Assembly: GCA_903813345.2 (NCBI GenBank) | Contig: CAIIXF020000001.1 | Location: 28,077,915 to 28,141,914, forward strand | Direction: 5' to 3' | Origin: Owenia fusiformis | Taxonomy: Eukaryota > Annelida > Polychaeta > Sabellida > Oweniidae | DNA: 64,000 bases | Shown here: piece by piece, positions 36,101 through 48,765 of the stretch | Layout: the number at the start of each line of letters is the position of its first letter | Position numbering within the stretch: position 1 is the stretch's first letter | Translations under genes and position numbers: made by a program | The notes under the pieces: generated by a model | Seen by the model: only the letters and a program-made list of their open reading frames with translations | What the model was told of the DNA's origin: nothing | Database searches by the model: none

Positions 36101-39100
36101 GTCGCTGATTGGTTGAGCGAGTCGATCGTTGATTGGTTTAAAAATAGGTCAATTTGAAAACTTTGAAAACCAAGATGGAGGGTAAACAAATATACGTACT
36201 TCCGGGAAAGGAGGTGCGCGACATGGGAAATCGTATGTCATCAATTGAATCATGAGGTTTCCCCTCCTCTTACAGCCTTTGATACACTATCCAATCAAAA
36301 CTTCTGGCTGCCAAACTGGTTGTGAACCTGCCATCTATCGTGATGTTTCCCACTACTTTCTATTGTACCGTCAGGAATTTTATTGAATGTTGCAGCACAT
36401 GCAGTAACATAAACTAATTCACATTTGTTTTAGAATTATAGCAGCAGTATTAGCATTGCTGGTTATCGTGGCGACAATATTTGATTGGTGTCGTATAACA
36501 GCATATGGTAAGATTCCAAGTAGGCATTTCCGTGACATTTGGCGTCATGACAACGGTTCATTCACCTCCTTTCCTAGAGATCAACAAATCAGGAAACGAA
36601 TATCATCGGTTGCCAGTAGCAGTTCCAGCAACGTTAGCTACTTCTTAGACAAATCAGGGGAACCACCACCATACAGCAGTATATATGTTTTATCGGATTT
36701 GAAACAGGGAAACGTGCAGAGATCAGTAAGCGAAGAATTCGCCAAAGGGGATGTTGCTGCCAAAGGGACGTACCAGGCCCCAAGTAAGAAAATCCAGTGT
36801 TTTAATGTGTTGTATGCCCATTAAATCATTCTGAAATTATATGATTGCATAACTGCTGAACCATTGCTATCCAGTACCATTTCTGGCCTGCTGTGACAAA
36901 ATGTATCGCTTCTTCTTTACACTGAACGATATATTTATGTACATGTGATGCTTTCAGACAAGATGGAAAGACTTGCTCTTACATTCTCCGCCTATACAAA
37001 CTTTAAGAAAATCTTGACTGGAAAGCATGCCCCGGGATCCTTTCAATGTCTCCATGGGATAAAAGTACTTAGCATGGGATGGCTCATCTTTGCCAATACA
37101 CATTTCTTCGGACTGGTGTTTGCGGAGAGTTGGACGACCAGTATGTATAATATAATTCAGTCACAATTGAATTATGATTTACTTTTTATGTATCTATTTG
37201 TGATTTATTATTCAACACATTTTTAACCTCTTTTTAGTTTCATTTCCTAGCCTTTACTTGATTTAACTTGTTTATCAGCTGTGGGTAATACTTTTGTTTG
37301 AAATAACATATTTTGCATTTTCGGACATGTGAAATTCTACACTATACTGAGTTAATGGCATCCGTCCATTTCAGAGAATCTATTACCTGCACTGGATAGG
37401 ATCAAATTGTACACTTTCCAACCAATTTTGAACGCCTATCTATCCGCCGATTCCTACTTCATGATGGCGTAAGTTGATATGATATCACACAAATGTTGGG
37501 ATCCTTGCTTAAAAGTTTTGAATAATTTATACGTTTGTTTGTCTAAGTGTATATGATATTTAGCTCACGAAATACTATAGTTTGGTACACGGATCCCGAG
37601 CCAGATCCAGTCCCCATTGGTGGTAGGTTTTATTGAGCCTAGAGACCAATGGGAGAAATCTGACCGAGGTCCGTGGTTTGGTATTAATTGTCTAATACTA
37701 CATTTTTCCTAGGTTATAATTTTGTAACACTAGACATTTTTATATGTAAGGATGTTCTTCAGAATAATAATTTGCTTGGCTGTCCTTTTAGTGGAATGAT
37801 TCTGACATACTCATTCCTGCACTTCCTGAATCGAAAGAGGGGAAAGTGGAACGCGAGGAAGATATTCACAACAGCAGTACATTATATATTTCATCGCTGG
37901 TGGAGGTATGGTTTCTACAATGTTTTTATGGCCAGTGATGTTCATTACGGCCAATGATATTTATTTTAAGACCATGTTGCATTACAAGCGTTGCATTAAA
38001 AAGTATTTATATTAGCTCTAAAATGTTCATTTTCTAACTGTTCTTAAAAACGTTGACTTCATGAACTTCCACTATTCCTCTAGGCTGAGCATGGTATATT
38101 GGTTCTTGATGGCGTTTTATATCAACTTTCAACCATACAGTTCATTTGGACCCCTTAATCCCCGCATGGTCACTGACAGAACCAACTGTCTCACACGGTG
38201 GTGGAAGAATATTCTCTATATCAATAATATTGTCAGGGACAGAGAGGGGGTATACTATACACTACACTACATTAAACATAATATCTTGGTTATAATAATG
38301 TGTATCTGTTAAATATATGAACTATTGTCTTTCGGTGTAGCATCAATTTTTTGTTGGATAATAGACAGAACTAGACAATTTTAGAAAAACACAATACATA
38401 CAAGAATCCGGTGACGCAATGGATACCATTTATTTTTGTTTGATAATAAAATAGAACAGTTTTAGAAAAACACAATACAATCCATATTTGTATAATCTAT
38501 CAAATGAATTAGGTAATATGATGTATTCCATTTATTTTCTAGTGTATGCAGTACTCGTGGTTTATGGCCTGTATTATGCAGTTTTATTGTGTATCTCCGC
38601 TGTTCTTGGTCCCACTTTTCTAGTATGTACTTACTAATATAGTAAACAAATAAAAAATAAACATTTCTTGGACTTTCTTAATTTTATCAAAGAAGTTCTG
38701 ATGTGTTTAAAGCGTATTGTAGGTAGGTACTGTATATGGTTAATCATCCATGACTGGACTACCGTGCATAGAGTAGATCATCTTTTCGACATGGACATTA
38801 CCAATTGCTTGTGTCCATACATTTTTTCAATTCTACCTTTGTAGTTTTCCCCTAGTTGGAGTTTCGTTGCTGGCTCTTTTATTAGCAGGTAACCTCACAG
38901 CACTTGGGGTTCTAAATAACCGACTAGAAACAACATATAGTGGGTAAGTAAATAAAACAGTTTTAAACTGGACGTTTGTGTGTTTTCTGTTCGTTTTAAT
39001 TGAATTTCAAATACTGTCCTTCGGTCTTTCGCATTTGTTATAACTTCGCATTGCAATTGGGTAAGATGTCCGTGATGACTTAAGATATCATGATTGTGCT

Positions 39101-40470
39101 TAACTTTCAGAAATAACACGAATAATATAGCAGGATACAATGCAGATTTCAACTTTGATATTAATATCAAGCCATACACCCGTATTGGTCCTTATGTTGT
39201 TGGAATGTTAATAGGGTTTATACTCTATAGGTATAAATGCCAGTTCCCAAAAGTCAGATTCCCAAAGGTAATCCAAATTCATAATTCAAATCAAATCATG
39301 TTCCTATCTCATCAAAGTATTCTACTGTATGTTGCATGCATACATCAGAAATAGAGAGCAATAATTGCATACGTTTCAGGGCGTATACCAAATAAAATAA
39401 AATAGAATCCGTGTAATTTTAATTCTTGCCATGCTCCATCTCCTAAACATTTAATGATCAAGCATTATCCCAAAGACATGCGTACACTTCAACATTGATA
39501 AAAAGGTGTTTATTTTCGCTAAGAACTTGCTATCAGTGAATGTATTGTGCATCGGTGGCATAAATTTTCAGACGTTGAACATCATCTGTTGGATCCTTGC
39601 TATTGTGTTATGCAGCACTGTTGCATATGGCACATATAGCAAGAACATGGAGAATGGGACAGACTGGACGAAGACACAGACTGTGGCATATGAGACTTTG
39701 GTTCACCTGACATGGTCCATTGGTCTAGGTTGGATCTGTTTCGCATGCATCACTGGTTATGGGGGTGAGAACTGTTTGGTAATGCATTCAGATTCGGGCT
39801 TTGATCCATCATAATTATCACCGCTCTCTTTCTCAAGTCTGGATGTTTTCTCATGTAAGAGAACTACATATCCTACAAAATGACCTCTTTGGTAACAGCC
39901 TTATTGTTGTATCTATAAAAACATCACATGTCGTTCGCTTTTCTATAGGAGTAGCCAATAGTATACTCTCATGGAATGCATTCTTACCTCTAAGTAGACT
40001 GTGCTATGCTGTTCACCTGTTACACCCCATAGCTATCAGTGCGTTCATATACGACCAACGGGATACTGTCATTATTACTGACGCAGAATTAGTAAGACCT
40101 TTTCGTATATTATCTCCTCTTGAATCATGTTTGATAGCCAAATTTCGTTTAATATATTATGTTTGAGAACAAACGATAATATAACAAAAACCTGTTACGG
40201 GCAGTTTCATTCTTTTGTAATACACTGGTAAAACAAAAATTATGTAGGCTGCCGGACTACTTTGGACGTCACAAATAATCATCAACTTATTTTACTTAAT
40301 TCAAGCAAATGTGGTGGTTGTCTCACGTGGGCTATTCACTTGGTACAGGCTTTCTTACTGCAATTCTGGTCGAATGGCCCACCCGGGAACTAGAGAAGGA
40401 GATCCCGCTTCAATGGAGGGTCTGGCGAAAACCGGATTCAGTCTCTTTGGACGATATGAAAAAGTCGTAA
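33118..40470 (+). CDS. NRF-6-like membrane acyltransferase-3 protein, 15 exons
   Basis: Exons are 33118-33562, 33667-33872, 35016-35148, 35364-35445, 36434-36783, 36958-37140, 37375-37468, 37792-37905, 38084-38249, 38543-38622, 38845-38943, 39111-39267, 39572-39764, 39949-40091 and 40306-40470. They total 2610 nt, 869 residues, and every junction keeps frame. The N-terminus is a signal peptide (about 1-18). An extracellular cysteine-containing NRF domain follows, with DASGKLPPGILQGN, GSFDQC and GECIPQKC. A first membrane segment is at about 289-308, then a Ser-rich cytosolic loop. From about 436 an acyltransferase-3 domain follows: CLHGIKVLSMGW, WWKNILYINN, SWFMACIMQFY, KPYTRIGPYVVGMLIG, GYGGVANSILSW and a final membrane segment before a basic tail. 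Worm NRF-6 and NDG-4 act in lipid or drug transport between tissues; the substrate here is unknown. The conserved G-H after the first acyltransferase helix reads A-N (residues 451-452). Confidence 0.92.
33973..34208. mobile_element. Foldback MITE in intron 2 of the NRF-6-like gene
   Basis: Arms of about 48 bp at each end are inverted copies. They start GGGAG and contain CTACACGTTTTAAGAG and then TATACGT(G/T)AACGTGTA. The 8 bp flanks TCACAATA and TCATTGTA resemble each other only partly, so a target duplication is not established. Confidence 0.65.
35891..35916 (+). repeat. Solo transposon-end-like sequence, copy 1
   Basis: TACACTCCCCTCCATAAGTT and the following TGACAACC nearly match a second copy at 56231-56258. 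A TA precedes each CACTCCC, which would fit a Tc1/mariner-type end, but no matching inverted end was found near either copy. Confidence 0.35.
37571..37681. repeat. Short foldback element in intron 7 of the NRF-6-like gene
   Basis: The left arm contains GTACACGGATCCCGAGCCAGAT and CCCCATTGGT in order. The right arm carries the inverse with several mismatches (ACCAATGGG, ATCTGACCGAGGTCCGTGG in order). The whole is about 110 bp. It looks like a small MITE. Confidence 0.5.
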
Positions 40471-40750
40471 TTGAACATTATATTTGTGAATTCATTTATA
40501 TTGTACATAGAATCATATCTAATTTGCATATAACCAACAAACTATGACTGCAACTGTTAATGACTTTGACTATTTCAAAGTAGACATCCTCGAAATATAG
40601 GGCTACTATAGTGAACTCTACTATTTGGCCTATTTCACAATATATATTATGTATTCTTCCTCAATGCCACGATAACTGTGTAACTCAGTATATGTATACG
40701 CATTGAAGGCCCGATTGATGGTTATGTATCATTATTCAGATACTATACTA

Positions 40751-41245
40751 GTAAGGGAGAGCGGGGTAAGAAGGGTCTTTGGGCAAAACGGGCCACCGAG
40801 GTTATTTTATCGTTTTAAAATATATATCGCCTGACAGGGGATCGATATGGCACCAACCTCACCGATATCATTCTTGATTTTGTTTCATTTAAAATCCAAA
40901 TTCAAACGGTGGCACTTTTCCTCCAAAGTGGCCTTGCTTGCGCCATTTCTGTAAGTCCGTGGTAAAAACCTACGATTCATTCAAAATAGTTATTTGATAG
41001 AACGGCCTGTTTTGTAACACTGGGGTAAAATGTCTTGCCCCACACAAACCAATTCCCTCAATAGTAAGAAGCACATTTGCGATTCAGAAATTTATTTCAA
41101 GTCAAAGTTAATACCATTGTGTTTAGAAAACCAATTTTACTTGTTTCACATGGCTTCAGCGGACAGAAACCCTAGCAAAATATCTTCACACGTCGTTAAA
41201 AATGACTGCCCTTAGGGGACCCGTCTTGTCCCATTGTCCCCTTAC
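40751..41245. mobile_element. Putative 495 bp MITE with GTAAGGGG-type ends
   Basis: The left end GTAAGGGAGAGCGGGGTAAG and the inverse of the right end (GTAAGGGGACAATGGGACAAG-like) are imperfect inverted repeats of about 30 bp. Both continue to an AAGA(A/C)GGGTC motif. The element lies just downstream of the NRF-6-like gene. No target duplication is clear. Confidence 0.55.
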
Positions 41246-41579
41246 AATTACTCACTAGCATCTGAGACGGCATGCACGTTCGCTTGATATGGTCGAAATT
41301 CCAAAGTCGAATGTCGGCTAAGTGGTTTCACATTTGAATTTTTGAAATGACGATTCTTCCCTTACAATAAAATTGTTAAGTAGTCCCAGAGGCAACCAAG
41401 CAATATTAGACAGTAGGCCTATTGGCGTGTGTTTTCTAAACAAAACAAACAAACGACTGTCCTAGCAACTAGATAAGTGATAAGCTATATGACGTCATCG
41501 TCAGTGTAAGTGTGGCGCACGTCATAAGGTGAATGGTCGAACTTATATATGACGTAAATATATCACGTGATTGGAAACA

Positions 41580-44500
41580 GAAGTTGCCACCTAAACACTC
41601 ATTGTATTTCAGATGTGAATAGGAAGTCTTGCAACGTTTACGCGTATTGGAATATATACTTTTGAAAATATTTATGAAAGAAACAGGAAATAGGCCACAT
41701 AACTGAACACTCATCGTGTTTCAGATGTGAATAAGAAGCCTTGCTACTTTCTTACGCGTATTGGAATCGGGATTGGAATAGATACTTTTAGAAATATTTA
41801 TGAAAGAAACAGGAAGACACGAAACAGAATACTCATCTTGTCTTCAGACGTGAATAAAAAGCCTAGCTACGTGCTTACGCCTACTGGAATAGATAATTTA
41901 AGAAATATTTCAGAAAGAAACAGAAAATAGGGAAGAGACAACTGAACACTTATCGTGTTTCAGACGTGAATAAGAAGAGATAAGAAGCCTTTGCCATGTT
42001 CTTACGCGTATTGAAATAGACTGATTATTTCAGAAATATTTAAGAGAGAAACAGAAAAATAGGGAACGAAACTGAACACTCATCGTGTTTCAGACGTGAA
42101 TAAGAAGACTTTGCCAAATCCTTACGCGTATTGGATTAGATAATTTATTTAAGAAATATTTAAGAAAGAAAACAGAAAAATAGGCCACGTTACTGAACGC
42201 CCATCGTGTTCCTGACGTGAATGAGAAACATTTGCCATGTTCTTACGCGTATTGGATAAGATCGTTTAAGAAACAAACAGGAAAACAGGCCACGTAACTG
42301 AACACTCATCGTGTTTCAGACGTGAATAAGAAGCCTTGCATCGTTGTTACGCGTATTGGAATAGATAATTTAAGAAATATTTAAGAAACAAACAGGAAAA
42401 ACAGGCCACGTAACTGAATAACCATCGTGTTTCAGACGTAAATAAGAAGCCTTGCTACATTCTTTACACGTTTTGGATTAGACAATTTAAGAAATATTTA
42501 AAAAAGAAACAGGTAAAACAGGTCACGTATCTGAATACTCATCGTGTTTCAGACGTGAATAAGAAGCATTTCCATGTTCTTACGCGTATTGGATAAGATC
42601 ATTTAAGAAATATTTAAGAAACAAACAGGAAAAACAGGCCACGTAGCTGAACACTCATCGTGTTTCAGACGTGAATAAGAAGCCTTGCTACGTTCTAACC
42701 CGTATTGGATAAGATCATTTAAGAAATATTTAAGAAACAAACAGGAAAAACAGGCCACGTAACTGAACACTCATCGTGTTTCAGACGTGAATAAGAAGCC
42801 TTGCTACGTTCTAACGCGTATTGGAAAATATCATTTAAGAAATATTTAAGAAACAAACAGGAAAAACAGGCCACTTAACTGAACACTCATCGTGTTTCAG
42901 ACGTGAATAAGAAGCCTTGCTACGTTCTTACGCGCGTTGGATTAGATAATTTAAGAAATATTTAAGAAACAAACAGGAAAAACAGGCCAAGTAACTGAAC
43001 ATTCATCGTGTTTCAGACGTGAATAAGAAGCCTTGCTGCTACGTTATTACGCGTATTGGATTAGATAATTTAAGAAATATTTAAGAAGCAAACAGGAAAA
43101 ACAGGCCACGTAACTGAACATTCATCGTGTTTCAGACGTGAATAAGAAGCCTTGCTACGTTGTTACTGGTATTGTATTAGATAATTTAAGAAATATTTAA
43201 GAAACAAATAGGAAAAACAGGCCACGTTACTGAATACTCATCGTGTTTCAGACGTGAATAAGAAGAGATAAGAAGCCTTTGCCATGTTTTTACGCATATT
43301 GGATTGTTAGTTTAAAAAATATTTAAGAAAGAGACAGGAAAATAGGCCACATAACTAGACACTCATCGTATTTCAGACGTGAATAAGAAGCCTTGCTACG
43401 TTCTTACGCGCATTGGATTAGATAATTTAAGAAATATTTAAGAAACAAACAGGCCGGGAAAAACAGACCACGTAACTGAACACTCATCGTGTTTCAGACG
43501 TGAATAAGAAGAGATAAGAAGCCTTTGCCGTGTTCTTACACGTATTGGATTGTTAATTTTTAAAAAAAATTAAGAAAAAGACAGGAGAATAGGCCACATA
43601 ACTAGACACTCGTCGTGTTTCAGACGTGAATAAGCCTTTGTCACATCCGTACGCGTATTCAGACGTGAATAAGAAGCATTTCTATGTTCTTACGCCTATT
43701 GGATGAGATCATTTAAGAAATATTTAAGAAACAAACAGGAAAAACAGGCCACGTAACTGAACACTCATCGTGTTTCAGACGTGAATAAGAAGAGATAAGA
43801 AGCCCTTGCCATGTTCTTACACGTATTGGATTGTTAATTTTTTTAAAAATTTAGAAATAGACATGAAAATAGGCCACATAACTAGACACTCATCGTGTTT
43901 CAGACGTGAATAAGCCTTTGCCACATCCGTACGCGTATTGAATTAGATGATTTAAGAAATATTTAGAAGGAAACAGGGAAAACAGGCCACGTAACTGAAT
44001 ACCCATCGTGTTTCAGACGTAAATAAGAAGCCTTTGCCATCTTCCTACGCGTATTGGATAAGATAATTTCAGAAATATTTAAGGAAGAAACAAGAAAACA
44101 GGCCACGTATCTAACACCCATCGTGTTTCAGACGTGAATAAGAAGCCTTTGCCATGTTCTTACGCGCATTGGAATAGATTATTTCAGAAATATTTAAGGA
44201 AGAAACAGGAAACACAGGCCATGTTACTGAGCACTCAACGTGTTTCAGACGTGAATAAGAAGCCTCTGCAATGTTCTAATTACGCGTATTGGAATAGATT
44301 ATTTCAGAAATATTTAAGGAAGAAACAGGAAACACAGGCCACGTAACTGAGCACTCAAAGTGTTTCAGACGTGAATAAGAAGCCTCTGCCATGTTCTAAT
44401 TACGCGTATTGGAATAGATTATTTCAGAAATATTTAAGGGAGAAACAAGAAAACAGGCCACGTATCTACTGATCTAACACTCATCGTGTTTCAAACGTGA

Positions 44501-45545
44501 ATAAGAAGCCTTTGCCACATCCACACGCGTATTGGATTAGATAATTTCAGAAATATTTAAGGAAGAAACAGAAAAATAGGGGACGAAACTGAACACTCAT
44601 CTTGTTTCAGACGTGAATAAGAAGACTTTGCCAAATCCTTACGCGTATTGGATTATAGATAATTTAAGAAATATTTAAGAAAAGAAACAGGAAAAACAGG
44701 CCACGTAACTGAATACCCATCGTGTTTCAGACGTGAATAAGAAGTCTTGCTACGTTCTTACACGTATTGGATTAGATAATTTAAGAGATATTTAAGAAAC
44801 AAACAGGAAAAAACAGGCCACGTAACTGAATACCCATCGTGTTTCAGACGTGAATAAGAAGCCGTGCTACGTTCTTACGCGTATTGGATTAGATAATTTA
44901 AGAGATATTTAAGAAACAAACAGGAAAAAACAGGCCACGTAACTGAATACCCATCGTGTTTCAGACGTGAATAAGAAGCCTTGCTACGTTCTTACGCGCA
45001 TTGGATTAGATAATTTAAGAGATATTTAAGAAACAAACAGGAAAAAACAGGCCACGTAACTGAACACCCATCGTGTTTCAGACGTGAATAAGAAGCCTTG
45101 CTACGTTCTTACGCGCATTGGATTAGATAATTTAAGAGATATTTAAGAAACAAACAGGAAAAAACAGGCCACGTAACTGAATACCCATCGTGTTTCAGAC
45201 GTGAATAAGAAGCCTTGCTACGTTCTTACGCGTATTGGATTAGATAATTTAAGAAATGTTTAAAAGAAAACTGGAGAAACAGAGGCCACCTAACTGAACA
45301 GAGGCCACCTAACTAAGAAGCCGCCACGTTCTAACCCGGATTAGATAATTTAAGAAAAATGAATAGAGAAACAAAAAAACAAGCCACGTAACTGAATATC
45401 CATCGTGTTTCAGATGTGAATAAAAAACCTTGCTACGTATTTACGCATATTGGATTAGATAATTTAAGAAATATATAAGAAAGAAACAGGAAAACAGGCC
45501 ACATAACTAAAACCTCAACGTGTTTCAGAAGTGAATGAGAAGGCA
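41580..45545 (+). repeat. Large minisatellite, about 33 copies, unit about 116 bp
   Basis: A unit recurs about every 116-125 bp for nearly 4 kb. It contains, in order, AACTGAACACTCATCGTG, TTTCAGACGTGAATAAGAAG, CTACGTTCTTACGCGTATTGG, TTTAAGAAATATTTAAGAAA and CAGGAAAAACAGGCCACG. Copies at the two ends are the most diverged. The block at about 44700-45240 holds five nearly identical units, a sign of recent local amplification. Some copies carry an extra AGATAAGAAG block (near 41970, 43260, 43505 and 43790), which marks subfamilies. Most copies contain stops in all useful frames, so it is not a coding repeat. It is too long and too variable in spacing to be a CRISPR array. Confidence 0.92.
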
Positions 45546-46718
45546 AGGGGCATAGCCCCGAGGCCATTATTTTTCCTAAGACCCAAGACGAATTGTTTAT
45601 CTAACTAAAACCACACAATAGGCAATGACTCGTATCAAAGGTAAGTCCATGATCCAATTTTAGGAAAAATTGATTTTTTTATTGACTATGAGGTAAGTGT
45701 ATTAAGAAGTGAGTGGGTGTAGTTAAGCTTCAGTGAACTGCATTTAACATGGCATGTATAGTTTTAAGTTTGTTTCTTTTGTGTTTACTATTCAACTATT
45801 GAAAGAACGAATAGGGTACTTAACCTTCTGAGCACTGCATGAGCCGGTCAATCATATTTTGTGCCACATTGGTTTTGGATAGCTAATGCTGAATGCCAAG
45901 TGTACATTCTTAAAAGAATAGAAAAATAATGCACTCCTCTTTGTTACAGCTTTCTATTGTGTTGCTACCTAAGTGTGGTTTAACCTCATATAGATGGATT
46001 TTTAATGTATAATTCAATTTAGAAACTGACAAAGACAAAACTTGCCAAGAAAATGAACGCATATCGTGTATCAGACGTCGATCAGTGAATAAGTATATGC
46101 TCGAGGATGTATATAACACAAACGTAAGAAAGATAATAAACGTAGAAGGTGTCATCTATCGTTCGTGTTGCGAAAGAAAAACAAAACGTCTGACACGTTA
46201 ATATGGTAACCGTATTTTGTTAAATGTTTTTCATATTTATTTCATGTCTTTCCTAAAATGCAATCGTTGTTTTAATATAGAGGTCGGTGATGATATTTTT
46301 TCTGGTATTGATGAGAACATTGATGGATCGCACCTGTCTAATAATCAATCCACCGTTTTACTATCTCTGCTTCGGGATTTATTGCGAAATAGCGTGTATG
46401 AAAAGAAGATAACAATTAATTGCACTAACTCCACACATGGGAAACAACCATTTCCACACAACTAAACTTAAGATAATTTTTATTTCTGGCGATATATCCA
46501 AATCCCCTTGAAAGATTCTGACAACTCTCTGTGAATTCTGGATCTGTTTATCTAATCCGTCGGGACTTAGAAGATGCTATTCGTGTTACCTGATAGCCCA
46601 TTGCTGTTGGCTTACTTTGATAGACTACTACACCAACTCCTACTTCAAATCATCTGCACTACTAGAGATATAGAGCCTGCTTTTTGAATAATTGCTCAAT
46701 AATTAATAAAGAGAAAAA
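45546..46718. other. Spacer between minisatellite and paralogue 1
   Basis: No gene is supported. An 82-codon open frame at 46217-46465 (+) has no recognised similarity. The last few hundred bases should contain the promoter and 5' UTR of the gene starting at 46719. Confidence 0.4.
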
Positions 46719-48765
46719 ATGGCCAATTTGGATGTTCCTCAGCTACAGAAGGATTATGCCGATTCTGGTGATGAATGGCATGATGCCGAGCAGGAAAACA
46801 CTAATGTAGAACAATCTGGAAATAGCTCCTGTTCAGCTGTCGAGCAACAATCTCACCAGTCAAAAAATATAAACGTCGAAGAACAACAGGGAGGAGGTAG
46901 TAGGTCGGCAAATGCAATAAATCATCGGAAAACAATTCCAATAGAAGCTCAAGTTAATTCAACTCATAAGCAAGAGTCAAAATCTCAACAAAAGATAGAG
47001 GATTCTAAAATGTCTGCACCCGGAGACGACGAGGAAACGGTGTGTTTAAAGTACCAGCCACACGCATGGAAAAAAGGAGTTTGTAACATTTGCTTTAAAC
47101 CCCGGGATGAGCACCCGGCTGATGGTCAAGCTGAACCTGTGATTGACGAAAGTCTGAGCCTTGCGGCGAAGCTGGAACAAGCAGCAAAACGCGTCAAAGA
47201 ATTGGAATCGCAGATCAAAGTTGTCAAACACAAGTAAGTCAGTTAATTTTTGCTCATTTCTATGACTACCAGCCTTCAATACGCTCAATACCCCTTTCAA
47301 TATCTTCCTTCACAACAGGTAAAAAACATTTTCACGAATTCAATGGGAATGTAGATATTCTTCAGTCATTGTGGTGCAGCCTTGTATACTCCAAAAGAAA
47401 ACATAAGGATAATTGCTTGTATTCTGACCTGCAAAAACGGGGACCTTAAGAAAACTATTTTCCTCACATCTTCACACTCAATCGGGCAAAAGATCAGCGA
47501 GGAGAAAATAGTCCATGGAGGACAATTTTACACGTTTCACGTAAACGTACTTCAAAACAGTGCTCACTTAACCTCCCTATCATTTAGCGAGACGGCTCAG
47601 TAACACACACATCTATAGGCCTCGTTTCCACCATTCCTTCTCAATTACACACTTTGTGCTATTTACAAATATTAGATAACTTTGATTAGTTGATACGTTA
47701 CCCTTTGCAACTCGTCGACACTGTTTTTCTGAGAGAGTATTAGTAGATCTAGCCTATAGACATCAATTTCACATTTGAATTCAAACTGAGTTCTAGAGAT
47801 CGTCAATATACTTTTAACTATCAGCATGGCTGAAAAAACTTGAACTGTATCTGATGTAGTCAGTTTAGGGTAGAATGGCTACTGTTTTGTCTGTAGAATC
47901 AGGGTAGTGTATGGCGGGTGATTAATCAAATGATGTAATCCAGATCCATACACTTAGGTCTACGTACTCATTCTAAGAGTTTGACTAGTTATTCAGAAGT
48001 GGGAGAAAATTAACATTGTACGTACTTGCATATGCGTCTGAAGTTAAATGAAGAGTTGTCCATTTATTGCGAATATGTTGAAAGTTGTAAGTTTTATGGG
48101 CTCTTTATTGGGCCTTCATGGCTGACTTTCAGGATATTACTTCCTATATCTCCGGCCAATACTACCCTTGTGATATATCATCACACCTCACATTACCGAA
48201 AATTTCAAAATGGATGGCCTATGAAATAACTAGTATAGGTATAGTAATTTTAATCAACATATATTTGTCTCTGCGAATATTTTCATTAACCCTATCACTG
48301 AAACTAGTTGATTTCTCCACAAGAATTCTCTAGAAGACATACCAATTCAAATACCGTCGCGACAAGAAATGTTTTGGCATAGTATATTTTAGAAGGGAGA
48401 GTTAAAAGTAAGATCGTGTGTATAACGGACAAAATAAGTGAATTCTCTTAATTGGGCGTCATCTTTTTATCAAATATTTAATCCTGTCAATTTTTTTCTT
48501 TTTCGCTCATTCCATACACATTTAATTTGCTGTGTTTAAAACGTTTTTATTGATATTTTCCAGTCACTCCGTCCTCGACGAACAATACACTGAGCTCGAA
48601 GACAGTGTCCTTGATAGGGAAGACCAAATCCAGCAAGTTCGGAACGGCGCCGTACACGAAATAAAAGACCTCGAAGAACGTTTAGGAATGCTCGAAGATG
48701 AAAATCGTAAATTGAATAACAGACTACAGGATGTACAAAAACGTAGACCAGTAAAGCTTTTCTAG
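46719..48765 (+). CDS. Coiled-coil protein with M-RIP-like Cys/His motif, paralogue 1, two exons
   Basis: Exons are 46719-47233 and 48564-48765, joined in phase 2 to give 238 residues. The N-terminal 100 residues are polar and probably disordered. A compact motif follows: C109-x12-C122-x2-C125-F-K-x4-H132, with YQPHAWKKG between the first two cysteines. The same spacing and CFK context occurs at the N-terminus of M-RIP and related actin-regulatory proteins, where it may bind zinc. The rest (about 145-238) is a heptad-rich coiled coil split by the intron, ending in a basic tail. The protein is likely cytoplasmic and oligomeric. It is paralogous to the gene at 53052-57356 in motif, exon layout and intron phase. 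No named orthologue is recognised. Confidence 0.82.

Noticed and set aside
44134-44346. 70-codon frame inside the minisatellite with internal repeats
   Set aside because: It exists only in a few units that by chance lack stops; most units have TAA in the same frame.
41580-45545. Resemblance to a CRISPR array
   Set aside because: The unit is about 116 bp and fully repeated with no unique spacers, and the window is clearly eukaryotic.
46217-46465. 82-codon frame before paralogue 1
   Set aside because: No homology recognised; it is more likely part of the 5' flank.
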